From assembly GCA_007449985.2 (NCBI GenBank), contig VIIQ02000241.1, forward strand, positions 1-64,000: a stretch of 64,000 nucleotides of DNA, read 5' to 3'. Made by a program: the position numbers and the translations under genes. Below, in pieces: positions 24,628 to 36,941 of this stretch. How positions within the stretch are numbered: position 1 is the first letter of the stretch; every line of letters begins with the position of its first letter. The DNA is from Desmodesmus armatus. Its lineage: Eukaryota > Chlorophyta > Chlorophyceae > Sphaeropleales > Scenedesmaceae. The notes beneath the pieces are model-generated. The model made no database searches and was not told the DNA's origin. It saw only the letters and a program-made list of their open reading frames with translations.

Positions 24628-25030
24628 AGTCAGGGTCCTGCTCGTCCCTCTGCCTGTCCTTGTGAAAGCCCCCCCCCCCCATCTGACCCTGCACATGAAC
24701 TGTGATGCAAGCCTGCAGAAATGCGAGCATTAGTGGTGGTGTGTGAAGGCGTTTATGAGGTGTGGCTGGTTGTGGGGTGGGTTTGGTTGTGTTGTCCATA
24801 TCTTCACCAACACTTTAGTCTTTTGCCTACGGCCGGCACCCAAAAGATTAGAAGTCTTGGTGAAGATATGGACAACACAACCAAACCCACCCCACAACCA
24901 TCCAAGCCTCAAAGACTGCTCCACACACCACCACCCATGCTCAGAAAGCCTTACATGTCCAACCCCCGTGAGTAGTCAGGAGTCTGCTCATCCCTATGCC
25001 TGTCCTTGTACACTGCCTTGAGACCCCCCA
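24628..25030 (-). pseudogene. Two decayed copies of the R3H gene exon end
   Basis: Segments encoding DRQRDEQDPDYA (about 24628-24690) and YKDRHRDEQTPDYSRGLDM (about 24965-25020) copy the end of exon 27116-26729. The first has a stop after DYA, the second reads ATGTAA where the parent has AGGTAA. They bracket the hairpin at 24733-24934. Confidence 0.65.
24733..24934. ncRNA. About 100-bp-arm inverted repeat, candidate hairpin RNA or MITE
   Basis: The two arms are near complementary around a central CGGCCG at 24830-24835, with scattered mismatches. The best-paired part includes GTTGTCCATATCTTCACCAA on one arm. A folded RNA of about 200 nt would resemble algal miRNA/siRNA precursors; a foldback transposon is the alternative. 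Confidence 0.55.
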
Positions 25031-25162
25031 CCTCCTGCTGACCCTGCCCTCGCCACTATCCAGTCAACAGTAAAGAAAGCCCCACAGCATGTTCAAGGCT
25101 ATCACGATCATGAGAAAGCCACCACTTTTTCATACCCAGCCAACCTAGCTCAAAACATGCCT

Positions 25163-25235
25163 CACATAAAATAGGTTGGCGGACGCCTGGGGGACGGGTC
25201 CCAACTAAGGGCAGGGGACGCTTTTGGGGACACCC
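25163..25235. repeat. Element fragment repeated at 26618-26690
   Basis: Both places read CACATAAAAT then a GGTTGG..GGAC-rich stretch and GGGGACACC in related form. They lie outside the TIR element between them and may be older transposon remains. Confidence 0.45.
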
Positions 25236-25531
25236 CGTTCCGCACCAGACACGCCGCTGCATGGGCTGCCAGATAGCTTGTGTTATTAGACATAATGTCA
25301 GCACATCTATACGTGAGGCGAGAGGCACAGGGCTGCCTTTAGGCAGTCACTGCTCAAACCAATCCATCAGCAGTACATTTGAGAGGGGGCAGCCAAGCTG
25401 CGCTACCCGCGGCTTGCATTCAATGCCTGATGTATGGTTTTGCTTACGTGCTATCATTCTAAACAGCAGCTACTGAAAACGGCACATGTTGCAAACTCAG
25501 TCACAGATCAGCAAGGTCAACATCAACAGTA

Positions 25532-26339
25532 CAAGGTGGGGGTCCTCAAATTTGCCCACATGTTAGGATCTCACACTGTGAGTCCCGCACACCAGGTTTA
25601 AAGACGCAAAAATCACTTAATACATTTGATAGTAAACAGTTTTCATTTTGACGGGCATCCGTTGGGTTTGGAGCGTGATATGGCGACAGCAGCAGCACTG
25701 CTGCTCATCATCAGTGTCCCTCAAATTTGCCCACCCTGAATATGCAGCACAACGAGCTTTTGAAGGCTGGAATATTTCCCTTATAATAATTGTAATACTT
25801 CTGACTCTTAATATCAACACCTGAGGGCCTCTGAAAGCCTCCCTCAAGGCCGCTGACGTACCTGTGCAGTACTGCACAGTAACAGCGGCAGCAGCTGCTG
25901 GTGCCCTGCCAAGCCCTGATGTTGCTTTGTTCCATCTGACAACACTTCCCTACAGTTTGCCCCTGCTTTCGGATCACTCACAAGTGCCCAATTGCAGTTT
26001 GCAGGCTGCTGGGCAAGGCTGCGGCAGTGATTACTCACACATTTTGACCGGAGTGTGTGCCCCAAACTGTTGCAAAAAATCAATTGTTGATGTCAAAACG
26101 TTATCGTATCATTCTTTTCGCGCCTCGCGACTCTGCCTAACATAGCGGACCAAGTGTGTGATCACCATCTGCTGCTGCTCTTATGAACCTCGTGTCTGGT
26201 CAAATCTGATATTACAGATCATCTTCTACGTATACAGATACACACTCTCCAAAAGGGCAGGGCCTGTGGCTGCCTGTACTCGCCAAACAGCTGGGTGGGC
26301 AAATTGGTGGGGCGGGCAAATTTGAGGACCCCCACCTTG
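25532..26339. mobile_element. Non-autonomous TIR transposon, TA target sites
   Basis: Perfect 26-bp terminal inverted repeats start CAAGGTGGGGGTCCTCAAAT at 25532 and are mirrored to 26339. TA dinucleotides at 25530-25531 and 26340-26341 flank it, as in Tc1/mariner-type insertions. A third copy of the GTCC.TCAAATTTGCCCAC core lies inside near 25705-25730. No transposase ORF is present. Confidence 0.75.
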
Positions 26340-26728
26340 TATCACAGACAAACACGCTGGGAACAAGTCGAATGTAGCTTCCATGACAAACGTAATGTTT
26401 CTGTGCAGAACTGCGAGGTCTGCTTGGCTCGTGGAGTCCTGATGCTGTGCAGTTGGGGGTTGAGTCATGAGGGATGGCAACCGTGCTGGCCAGGGCAGCA
26501 GATTCATATGCTGCGGTGCAGACATGCTGAGGCTTGTTACTAATGCTTCTGTACGGAGCAGCTGGGCCTGGGGATGCCTTTTGTCGAGGTTGCTGGATTT
26601 ATGTGAGTGGCCTGGCACATAAAATGGTTGGGGGACAGGGGACACCAGAGCAGCGTCCCCCACTCAGGGCCAGCGTCCCCCTAGTATATTTTATGGTTTA
26701 CATAACAGTCATGCGCACAGCGCCTTAC

Positions 26729-27343
26729 CTGTCCACCCCTCGTGCATAGTCAGGGTCCTGCTCGTCCCTCTGCCTGTCCTTGTACACCGCCTTGGGTCCT
26801 CGACCACCACCCCCTCCCTGCTGCTGCTGCTGCCGCCGCTGCTGCTGCTTCTGCTGCTGCTTCTGCCCCCCTGCCACCGCCTGCTGCATCTGACCACCAC
26901 CACCACCAGCAGCAGCAGCAGCAGCACTACCAGCAGCGCCGCCCTCTGCTGCAATCAGGTCAATGGCAGTGCTGGCTGCTGCTGCTGAACCGCGGCCAGT
27001 GTTGCCGCCACGGCCTGGGTTTATGCCGCCGCCGCGTCCTGCTCCCCTCCCAGGGTTTACCAGGTTGAACCCACGCTCCCCTGCGGTGGGGGGCACTGCT
27101 GCCAGGTAGCCAGCACCTGCGTAGTGGAACATTCCAAAAAGTTTGAGGTTGGTGGCTGGGAGCTAGAGATTCTTCAGTGTATGTTATGCATGTTGTGCAA
27201 TTCAACACAAACACCCGATATCAAAGAACAGCGTTCATGGACCCCCACGCTAAACGCATCGACATCACACGAGATAAGCTGTTTTCAGAGGAGCCCACTC
27301 TACAGACAACTGCAATCAGCACTGTAACATCATACACAGTACG

Positions 27344-27396
<53 letters not shown>

Positions 27397-30300
27397 CAGG
27401 GAGAAATCATACCGCAGTGACACCAAAAGCCCTACTGATACAAATGAAGGAACAACCATGTCCTGCTCACCTGCTGCTGCAGGGCGTGTGGGTCCAGCAC
27501 TGCCTGGCCGTGAACCCCCTGCTGCTGCTGCTGCTGCTAGGTTGCCGGTGCTGCCGCCGCCATGTGCGAGGGAGGGACCCAACAGCCTCTCACGCGCCTC
27601 ATGATAATCTGAGAGAGGTGGGGGGGGGGGGGTGAGGAGACACGAGTGAACATATGTTCTGAAGTTTCTTCTGACGCTGCTGTTGCTGCGGGAGGGCGTT
27701 GCAGCTCCGCATGATGCTGGCGGGGGGTAGCCGCCTCCTGCTGCTGCTGCTGCTAGAGCCATCGATTGATTCCCCGCAGCCTATCAGCATCATTGCCTGC
27801 CCCCCCCCCCCCCCGCCCTTACATGCACCACACAGACTGCCGCCCACCTGCCTCCCTCTCCTTGTGAGTCTTCTTCCGCTGCTGCTGCTGTTGCTGCTGC
27901 TGAAGTGCCAAACATCCATTGTATCCACCACACTTGCATGCCCCCGCCCCACCCGACACACTTCTGTGTCTACAACGCTACCCACCTGCCTCCCTCTCCT
28001 TGTGTGTCTTCTTCCGCTGCTGCTGCTGTTGTTGCGCCGTGAGTGCATTGCCATCCCGCATGCTGTTGGCGGATGGGGGCCGCCTGATGAGCGCCTTGGG
28101 CTCAATCTTGATGGCTGACACAGCAACAGATGACAGCTTGGGGACCTGCAGCAGCAGCAGCACGGTCAACTGTGAGTTCTAACAGTCAACTCCAGCAAAT
28201 AGCCCGGCTGCTTCCTGTCTGCAAACACATGGAAATCTCCATCCCCTGGCCCTTGATGCCCCCCCCCCTCCCGCTGCCACTGCTGCCCACCACCACCCAG
28301 CAAAACTACTGCGGTGCCCTAAGGGGGCAGACCTGTGCAAATCAGCGAGCAAAGCAGCCACCCTCCACCCCCACGACCAATCTGCTGCTGCTTCTCCCCT
28401 CCCCGTAACACCGCTGCTACTGCTCCTCCCTCCCCCCCCCCCCCCCCCCCGCCGGCACCAATCCAAAACCCCCCCTCTCCCCGCGCGCCCGGGACATTGC
28501 TCGCTCACCTCGCTGCTGCCCTTCTTGCTGCTGCTGCTGCTGCCTAGCAGCTTGTCAGGCCGCTTGGCCACCACGCGGGTGTGCCTGACACCATGGCGGT
28601 GCTGGTCTGCAGCAGGTAGTGCTGAGCAACCTTGTGCTGCAGCAGACGCTGTTGTAAACAGGGTGCGTGGGTCAGGACAGGACAGCACAAACGCAGACGG
28701 GGTGAGTGGATGGTGGTGGTGGTGGTGGACAGAAAAATCCAGCACCAAAATCCAAGGGGGGGGGGGGTACAGGAAGATGGTGCTCAGCCAGCTTGTGCTG
28801 CAGCAGACGCTGTTTGTGTAGCAAGGGGTCAGCACAGCACAGCACAGCGCAGCACGGGAAGGGGCAGAGGGGGTCAGCAGCCAGTAGGGAAGGTGGTGTT
28901 GAGCTACCTTGTGCTGCAGCAGACACTGCGTTCGTGGATGGAAGTACACTTTTTTGGGGGGGGGGGGGAACAGGACAGAGAAGGTCAGCAGCAGTAGCAA
29001 CAAGGGCAGCAGACGCTGTGTGTGTAGCAAGCGGGGTCAGCACAGCACAGGGCGGGAAGGGACAGAGGGGGGCAGCAGCCGAAGGCGGCAGTGGGGAAGA
29101 GGTGAACGAAAGGGGTGCTGAGATACCTAAGCTGCACCAGGCAGTGTTGCGAAGCAGGGGAGTGGGGCACTCTGCACACGCATTATTTACACACAACCTA
29201 CCCACCCCGTACCTCACAGTTTGATGTTGACCCAGGGAACTCCAGGCCTTGCTACACCCCCCCCCCCCCCCCAGTACTGCATAGTTTGATGTTGACCCAG
29301 GGAACTCCAGGCCTTGCTACACCACCTCCCCCCCCCCAGTACTGCATAGTTTGATGTTGACCCGGGAACTCCAGCAGATGTGGATCCCCGCACATACCAC
29401 CTCCACACCCTCTCCCCCCCTTCCGACTCTCCCCCCCCCCCCCCCCCCGCCCACGCCCGCGTACGTCGTAGTTTGATGTAGAGCCAGGGAACTCCAGGCT
29501 GGCCTTGCTGCTGTCAGCCATGAACTCAAGCACTGAAGCCTCAAGCTGCAGCACTGCAGTAGCAGGAAGCACGCAGGTAGCAGCAGCAGCAGGCAGAACG
29601 ACGGGGTGAGAACACAAGGGGAGAGGTATGTGGTAGCTGCCATCCCCCTGCATGCCGCTGCAAAGGCACCCCTTCCATCACTTCTCGATCAAATAAGGAA
29701 GCAGGTGCAGCGGCATCAAACTTGAAACCAGGTACAGCAGCAGAAGAGATGGGGCAGGACCACACGAGCGCCATAAGGCTGTGGTGTAAACCCCAAGTGG
29801 GCACAGAACCCCAGCCAGTTGGGCTCCTACTGTGGTCTTGTCCACCTTTCCTCTGCTGCTGTATCCCTACCGAGCAGATGATGATGATGGGATGTAGCAG
29901 CTACACACGCACTGCGTTACAAGGTCTTGCCTGTTGCACTGCTGTTGCACAGCTGCCTCCAACCAACACCCAGGTGGGTGGCACTAACAGGTGCCTGCAG
30001 CTACTGCTGCTGCTATTTACGCGTACGTAAAACGGATGTAACGTTTATGTTACCTGTCTCTCGGTTATTGTCGGTGAGGGCCTGTCTCAGGGCTGGGTCC
30101 ATGGTGTGGGTTGAGCTGGGAACAGCAGGTTGCACCTGCTGCTGTTTTGTGTTCGTCGCGTCTGTTGGCTCCGGTACATCAGACTCTCTGTGGAGATCGA
30201 ACATGAGAAGGTAAGGGCTGCAGCCGCCAAAGCAGAGTGCGATACACGTAGAACAAGGGTGATGCTGTGATGATTGCTTACGCTGTTGTGCAGGTGCTGC

Positions 30301-30405
30301 GCCAGCGTCCTGCTCGGCGGGCTGCGCTGCTGGTTCGGGGACTGCCTCAGTTTCATTCAAATTCAATGCGGCCATGCCGTCCGATGCGTTAGTAGCTTCC
30401 TCCAT
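26729..30405 (-). CDS. R3H-SUZ domain RNA-binding protein
   Basis: R3H binds single-stranded nucleic acid and SUZ is an RNA-binding motif often beside it. Exons: 30405-30282 (MEEATNASDGMAALNLNETE), 30185-30054 (MDPALRQALTDNNRE), 29553-29465 (VLQLEASVLEFM then ASLEFPGSTSNY), about 28640-28512 (RLLQHKVAQHYLLQTSTA then TRVVAKRPDKLLG), 28145-27986 (KIEPKALIRRPPSANSMRDG, KTHKEREAGG), 27608-27471 (DYHEARERLLGPS) and 27116-26729 (NPGRGAGRGGG, GPKAVYKDRQRDEQDPDYA). The block order and the SUZ pattern followed by YHEARERLLG match R3H-SUZ proteins. The frame changes inside the fourth exon near 28595, so an unseen micro-intron or a sequence error is likely. Several exons have tandem partial copies. Start lies only 200 bases past the UBR stop on the same strand. 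Confidence 0.85.
27345..27393. repeat. (AC)n microsatellite
   Basis: About 24 dinucleotides in the intron between R3H gene exons 27608-27471 and 27116-26729. Confidence 0.9.
27655..27905 (-). repeat. Two partial copies of the SUZ exon
   Basis: Segments resembling the exon 28145-27986 end (about 27850-27905, with donor) and its RRPPSANSM..RDGNAL..QQQQ part, here RLPPASIMRSCNALPQQQQ (about 27660-27760), lie in the following intron. Confidence 0.65.
28785..29155 (-). repeat. Four extra copies of the R3H exon start
   Basis: The stretch CAGCGTCTGCTGCAGCACAA and neighbours, encoding RLLQHKVAQH in the parent exon near 28640, recurs near 28800, 28915, 29010 and 29135 with increasing decay. Confidence 0.7.
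29220..29375 (-). repeat. Three extra copies of the end of R3H exon 29553-29465
   Basis: GGAGTTCCCTGGGTCAACAT and the following bases, encoding EFPGSTSNY in the parent, occur three times about 60 bases apart, separated by poly-C tracts. Confidence 0.75.
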
Positions 30406-30604
30406 GGCAGTTCAGTGAAGCACACAAGAAACAAGCATGCCAGAGCAGCAGAGCAGTCACTGTATCCGCAGTGTAAGAGATGCTATGGAACAAACTGACT
30501 CTGTCCCGACTGCTGGCTGGTGTCAGCAGGGGTTTCAGCACCCTCATTTTTTGGATGACAGGCTGTTACACTTCCCATATCTTCAACCCTCAATCCCCAA
30601 CTCT

Positions 30605-30826
30605 TCAGACCACACAGCCCCACACAAATCCTCCAAAACAACTCCTGCTGCCCTCCTCACATGTCCTGCAGCGCTGTGAGTGGTGGACGATGTAGGAGTC
30701 AAAGTCAAACCCTGCTCCCGCCCACAGACCGCTGAGGGCGCCATACACGTCTGGCCTCAGCTGCAGTGGCCGCCCCCAGTTTTGACTCTGAGTTGACCTC
30801 CTCCCCGTGCTGTCGCGGTAGGGGCT
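30605..30826 (-). CDS. UBR ligase last exon
   Basis: Acceptor GTTGCAG precedes SPYRDSTG, then NWGRPLQLRPDVYGALSGLW and GFDFDSYIVHHSQ before the stop. This parallels the family C-terminus (PYLD.YGEED..LRRG.PL.L..ERY..L..LW). The stop at 30605 leaves about 200 bases to the R3H start codon. Confidence 0.75.
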   Translation of the reverse strand, partial: SPYRDSTGRRSTQSQNWGRPLQLRPDVYGALSGLWAGAGFDFDSYIVHHSQRCRTCEEGSRSCFGGFVWGCVV

Positions 30827-33330
30827 CTGCAACACACAAACACAGTGACACACGCATTGGTGGGGGGTGTGGATGGGCATTGGGGGGGGGGGGGGGCAGT
30901 GCACTGGGACTCTGGTGGACCAGTCCTCCCCATGCTGGTCACGGTAGGGGCTCTGCAGAAGCAGATAGACACACACAATTGTGGTGGTGGGCATGGGCAG
31001 GGGGGGGGGGCATTGTGACTCTGGGTGGACCAGTCCTCCCCGTGCTGGTCGTGGTAGGGGCTCTGCAACAGACCACAGACTCTGTGACAAGTAATGTGGG
31101 GGTGTTGATGGGGGATGGTTGGGATGTGGTGGGGGGAGGGGGTGGGGGTGGGGAGGGGGGGGAGAGGGGGAGAACTCGCTAGCTGGCGATACATTCAGGT
31201 AGTGGGTGTTTGGTGTCGAAATTGTAAGCCGCACCCACCCTTGCTGTTTGGTCACGGCAAGGACTGGTCCACCCAGAGTTATACCCCCCCCCCCCCCCCT
31301 TGCCGGCACTCTCCACAAGGCTGGGTGCCCCACTTCTCTCACCTTGCATGGGGTGCTCCTGAGCATGCGGTCAGCCAGAAGCCTGCACAGCAACAACACA
31401 CACACCGCTAAGTGCTGCTTGCCTATACAGCGACTTGCGACACATTCTGGGGTCCGACCCCAAGTTGGTTTGTACTGGGAGTGTGCACACCCAGCTGGCT
31501 CACAGCATGATGTGTTGCAGTACTACTGGTAGTACCAAACATCCACTGCCATGGGCCTTAGCAGCAGGTCCCCCCCCCCTGTTCCTGCAAAAGGGTCCCC
31601 CCCTGCAGTCCCTCCCACCTTGTTGATCGCATCATCAGCAACCCTGATGCCCCACCACCCTGCAGCACAAACACACCTCAATGTATTAGTGAAGCAAAGG
31701 CAATGCTGCACTGGACTGCATTGTGTAGTGTAGTGTAGTGTAGTGTAGTGTAGTGTAGTGTAGTGTAGTGTAGTGTAGTGTAGTGTAGTGTAGTGTAGTG
31801 TAGTGTAGTGTAGTGTAGTGTAGTGTAGTGTAGTGTAGGGCTTGTCCTCAGCAATGTGTTGGTGATAGTGCAGTCGTTTGCATACTGGCTTAAGGCCCTT
31901 CAAAGGCTACACGGCCTGTAGCAGCTGAACGGTGATACTGCCTTGCAGGACGCCAAGTCCCCCTTTACCCCCCCCCCCACGCGCACGCACACTCACCCCC
32001 CCCCCCCCCACACACACACACACACACTTTACCTGTAGCAGCAGCAGTGGTGTGAGTGTTGCCCTGCGGCCCCGGTGGGGCTGCTCAAAAGGGCAGGACA
32101 ATCACGCTTGGAGCACACAAACCTGCAGAAATACGATTAGAGCAGCAGCAGCAGCAACATGACACCAGAGCAGAGCTTTGAACAGTAATAGCACCCTCCT
32201 GTCAGCATTAGCAGTGCGTCCCTCCACTAGCATCGAACACACCATGACAGCGTAGCACACACAGCCCAACACATCACGTGCACCCCGTCAGATCAACACG
32301 TGGAGAGCAGTCAGTACCAGCAGGGGGCTGGATGTTCAGGCACCCTCCCACACGCCCCGCACATCACCACACACAAGCACCCCCCCCCCCCCCCCACACA
32401 CACACACACACATCCCAGCAACCCCCCCCCCCCCCCCTCCCACAAACCCGCCCCCCCCCCCCCCCCCCCCACACACACACATCCCAGCAAACACCCTCCC
32501 CCCACCTCCCAGTGACGAGGCAGAGGGCTGCGTGCTCAAACACCTCCCACACAACCCACACTCCACCACGCATAAGCACCACCCCCCTCCAGCCAAACCC
32601 CGCCCCTCCCCCTCCATCTGGCCCCCCTCCCCCTACTTACCTCCCAGTGACAAGGCAGAGTGCTGGGTGCTCAGGCACTCTCCCACACGCCTCAGGACTC
32701 CACCACGCAACACCCCCCCCTCCCGGCCAGACAACCCCCCCCCCTCCTCACCACCACACAAACGCACCCCTTGCCCCCCTTCATCCCCCCTCCCCCCCTC
32801 ACCTCCCAGTCACAAGGCAGAGCGGTGGGTGCTCAGGCACCCTCCCACACGCCCCACCGTAACGCCACCACGCACAAGCATCCCCCCCCCCCTCTTTTGA
32901 CCCCCACCCCTTCAACCCCACCCCCACCCCCTACTTACCTCCCAGTGACGAGGCAGAGTGCTGGGTGCTCAGGCACCCTCCCACATGCCCCACACTCCAC
33001 CTCACTCAATGACAGGTACAGATCCTGGTAGTTGAGGGGCAGAGGCATGAAAGAGGGCCGGCAGGGAAGTGTGACTACCGATGACATCACTCCTTGCTGC
33101 TGCTGCTGCTGAGGTGACTGCTCGCCGTTGGAGCTGGCTGCAACTTGCTGGGCACTGCCACTGCCGCTGCTGCCAGCAGCAGCAGCAGCAGCATGGGGTG
33201 GTGGTGGTGCTGCTGCTGCTGCTGCTGCTGCTGCCAGTGTGTGTAGCTGCAGTGTCTCCTGGCAGTGAGCCACCATTTCCAAGGACAGCCAAGATGGCAG
33301 CAGCAGGGGGGCTGCGTGGTGCTGCTGGCC

Positions 33331-33364
<34 letters not shown>

Positions 33365-33741
33365 GCACTGCTCTTGCACTTACTGCTGCTGCTGCTGCCT
33401 GCTGTGCAGCAGGTGCTGCCAGAGCTGCCTGCAGCAACCGCAGCACGCTGTTACTGCTGCTGCTGCTGCTGCTGCTGCTGACACACAGCTCTTTCAACAC
33501 CAGCTGCACCTGATGGCTGGGCAACCAGGCATCCCCACTACTGCTGCTGTCTGAGCCAGGTCCTTGGGCCAGGTGTGACCCGGCGACACCTGGCCCAGCA
33601 GCATGGGCCAGGTTTGGTCCCACCACCCTGCCGTAGCTGTCTGCCAGGCTGGCAGAGGGGGCCTGCTGCAGCAGCAGCTGCTGCAACAGGTAGGCCCTGT
33701 GGAGGAAGGGCAACAGTTGGGCAGACACTGACTCACTCAGC

Positions 33742-33779
<38 letters not shown>

Positions 33780-34228
33780 CGCTGCTGGTGAGGGTGGCAG
33801 GTCCTGGAGCAGTGCTGCTGCACCCTGCAGCAGTGTCAACACCCCAGCGACCTGCTGCTGCTGCTGCTGCTGGAGCTGCTGCTGTGCTGCTGCAAGTATA
33901 CTGGGGTCCAGCACACTTAGATCCTGCAGCAGCACCCACAGTGTGGCCTGTGCAGCAGCAGCAGGCAGTAACAGCTGCACGCACTGCTGCAGCAACACTG
34001 CAGGATGCTGGAGCCATGTCCCATCTAGTATACTTGCAGCAGCAGATTCTGCTTGCTGCTGCTGCTGCTGCTGCTGCTGTTGTTGCTGACCTTGTCCTGC
34101 TGCTGCTGCTGTGGATGATGATATGCCCTGGGTCAGGCAGGCAGCAAACACCTCCAGCAGCAGCACCCAGGGGTCACCACAGGAGGCCAAGTGACCCCAG
34201 GTGTCACTAGCAGTCCCTGGTGACACCA

Positions 34229-34262
<34 letters not shown>

Positions 34263-35463
34263 CCTTTTGGCCTGTCTGCTGGAGGGCTGCTTGGCCGTTG
34301 AGGTATTGCCCAGTGACAGTACCCCAGGCAGCTGCAACACCTCCCACACAGAGGCAGGCTGTGTGGCAGCAGTGGCGGCAGCAATGGCGGCAGCAGTGGC
34401 AGCCGCCGGCCAGTCGACGGCTGGCAGCAGTGCGGTGACAGCATCTGCTGTACACACCACCCCTCTGCTACTGGTGCTGCTGCTGGTGGGGGAGATGGGG
34501 TGGACCCTGGTGCCAGACAGCCACTGCAGCAGGCATAGCAGCTCCATCTGCCGCTGCTGCTGCTGCTGCTGCTGGGTGGCGGCCTGGCCCCTGCTGCCCA
34601 ACTCTACCACTGTCAGTGCAGCAATAGCTTGCAGTGACCTCAGCTGAGCAGCCTCCAGCACCGACAGAGACTTATCCTCCTCACTGCTGCCAGCCGCCGC
34701 CATTGCTGCCACTGCTGCCACTGCTGCCGGGGTGCTGCTGCCATTACCTGCCTGTTGCCCACCCGGGGTCCCAGCACCACCTGGGCCAGGTGGGGCCTGT
34801 TGGGCCAGGTAGTTACCTGGCCCAGTGAGGGGCCGCTTCAGGGACTCCCAGTGAGAGATGCCGTGGGCCAGGGTACTCAGCAGTAGGGGTGGCAGCACCT
34901 CGGCAGCAGTGAGGCGGCTACACTGAGTGGGAGGGAGGCTCCTCGCGTACTGCCTCACACTTACTAGCTGCTGCTGCTGCTGCTGCTGCTGCTGAGGGTG
35001 AAGGTGGAGGGAGTGGTCCTGCTGTGGCTGTGATTGTGGCATGTCACCAACCCCCCCTGCCGCTGCTGCTGCCGCTGCTCTATCTTCACCCCACTGCTGT
35101 TCAGCAGCAGCAGCAGCCGCAAGCCCTGCTGCTACAGCTGCTCCCAACCCCTCCTGGTCCATCTCTCCCCCTAAACCCTCCTCCGCCCCCGCTGCTGCCA
35201 CTGCAGCCGCCATTGCTGCCGCTGCTTCAAATCCATATCTGCCTCCTCAGCATCAATATCCCCCTCAACTCCCTGCATCTCACTCTCACTCCCACTCTCA
35301 CTCTCTTGGCTGCCGCTCGCCTCACTCATAGAGGCGTCACCTGGCCCACCTTGGGCCGGGTCCTGGCCCAGGCCCATCCTGGCCCGTGCTGCTGCCAGCT
35401 GCTGCTGGAATGCTGCCAGGCGGCTGCGGCGCTGCTCCAGGGGGGCTGGGGCCCCACCCTGGC

Positions 35464-35525
<62 letters not shown>

Positions 35526-36322
35526 CGCTTGAGCATGTGCGATGCCAGGTTTGCCTGTAGGGATGGGGGGTAGAGATACGAGGAATAGGGCAGCATGTGT
35601 ATGTCATTTGTGTTGACAGTGGTGCACCTGTGAGCACTTACCTGCTGTGCATCCAAGTACGTGACAAGGTGTGCTGAAGTACTAGCAGTTTGAGGTGAAG
35701 TACGTAACAGCTTTTGCTGACGTGCGAAAAGTGTTTGCTGGTCCAGCACACGCATATAGATGTTACCCACTCAGCGCCCCGCACACTCATGCAGCATCCC
35801 ACATCCCCAAACACATTGCACTGCAGCTCATAGCCCAGAAAGAAATGCATGCCCCCCTGAAACCAGGGACTCCCCCCCCCCTCCTTCCCCCCAACCTGCC
35901 TGCCCCCCACACTCACCAAGCTGCCCAGGCCTTGTTCCGTCAGGTCCATCCACTTGTGCTGGTGACCCACCCACCGCCTCACACTCTCATGCAGCAACCC
36001 ACCCAGCTTCGGACACACCAGCAGTCCCACAAGCGCCCCCTCCCCCTGCTGCTGCTGCCGGCGGCCGCCGCCGCCGCCACTGCTGCCACCGCCGCCGCTG
36101 CTGCTGCGTCGACGGAACATATGCTGCAATGATGAGCCAAAGCTGCTCAGCCGCTGCCAACCCCTCTGCTGCTGCTGCTGCTGCTGGTGCTGCTGCTGGT
36201 GCTGCTGGTGAAGCGGATCCCTACTGCTGCTGCTGTCGACATCCATTGCATCCTCTACACAAGGGTGGGGATTTATTGGCTGCAGGCCGGCAGGCTGCAG
36301 AGCATTGCTGCCGCTGCCGCTG

Positions 36323-36376
<54 letters not shown>

Positions 36377-36892
36377 AGTTTGCTTGCAGCGGGGTCCAGC
36401 TGTGTGGTGACCTGTGTGGCTTGGAGAGACACTGCAGGCAGCAGGAAGTTGCTGAGGCGCCTGCACAGCACAGCACAGCATGCCGCAGCACGGCAGGCGG
36501 ACAGCAAGAACCGCGGTCAGCAGCAATCACATGTCATATGATATGAGGAATGCAGGCAACAAGTCCACGGTGCACCCTTTGATCAACCTGCACTGTGGAC
36601 TTTGTGATTGTGAATCCTGACCACCACCCCCCCCCCCTTGCCTTCTGCCGCTCTTCCACACAATCAGCGTAGTGTGCACAGCAGTTCAATATTCTTGATT
36701 GTGGGGACCAGGCACCAACCAAACCCTTGCAAGGGACAACGCAACAACCACCCCCCTGTCCCCCCTTTCCACGCCCCAAACCAACCCACCTGCATAGTGG
36801 GCACAGCAGCTCGTGCGTGTTGGGTGCAGGGGCACCAGGGGACACACCCAGGCGAGCCATGTTCAGCTGACGCTCCTGAGCATGGGAGCTGC

Positions 36893-36941
<49 letters not shown>

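Noticed and set aside
29541..29804. ORF encoding PGFKFDAAAPASLFDREVME as a possible R3H exon
   Set aside because: The exon at 30054 joins in phase directly to 29553 and gives the expected R3H sequence, leaving no room for it.
31523..31903. ORF of repeating TTLHY peptide
   Set aside because: It is the (TAGTG)n microsatellite read in frame.
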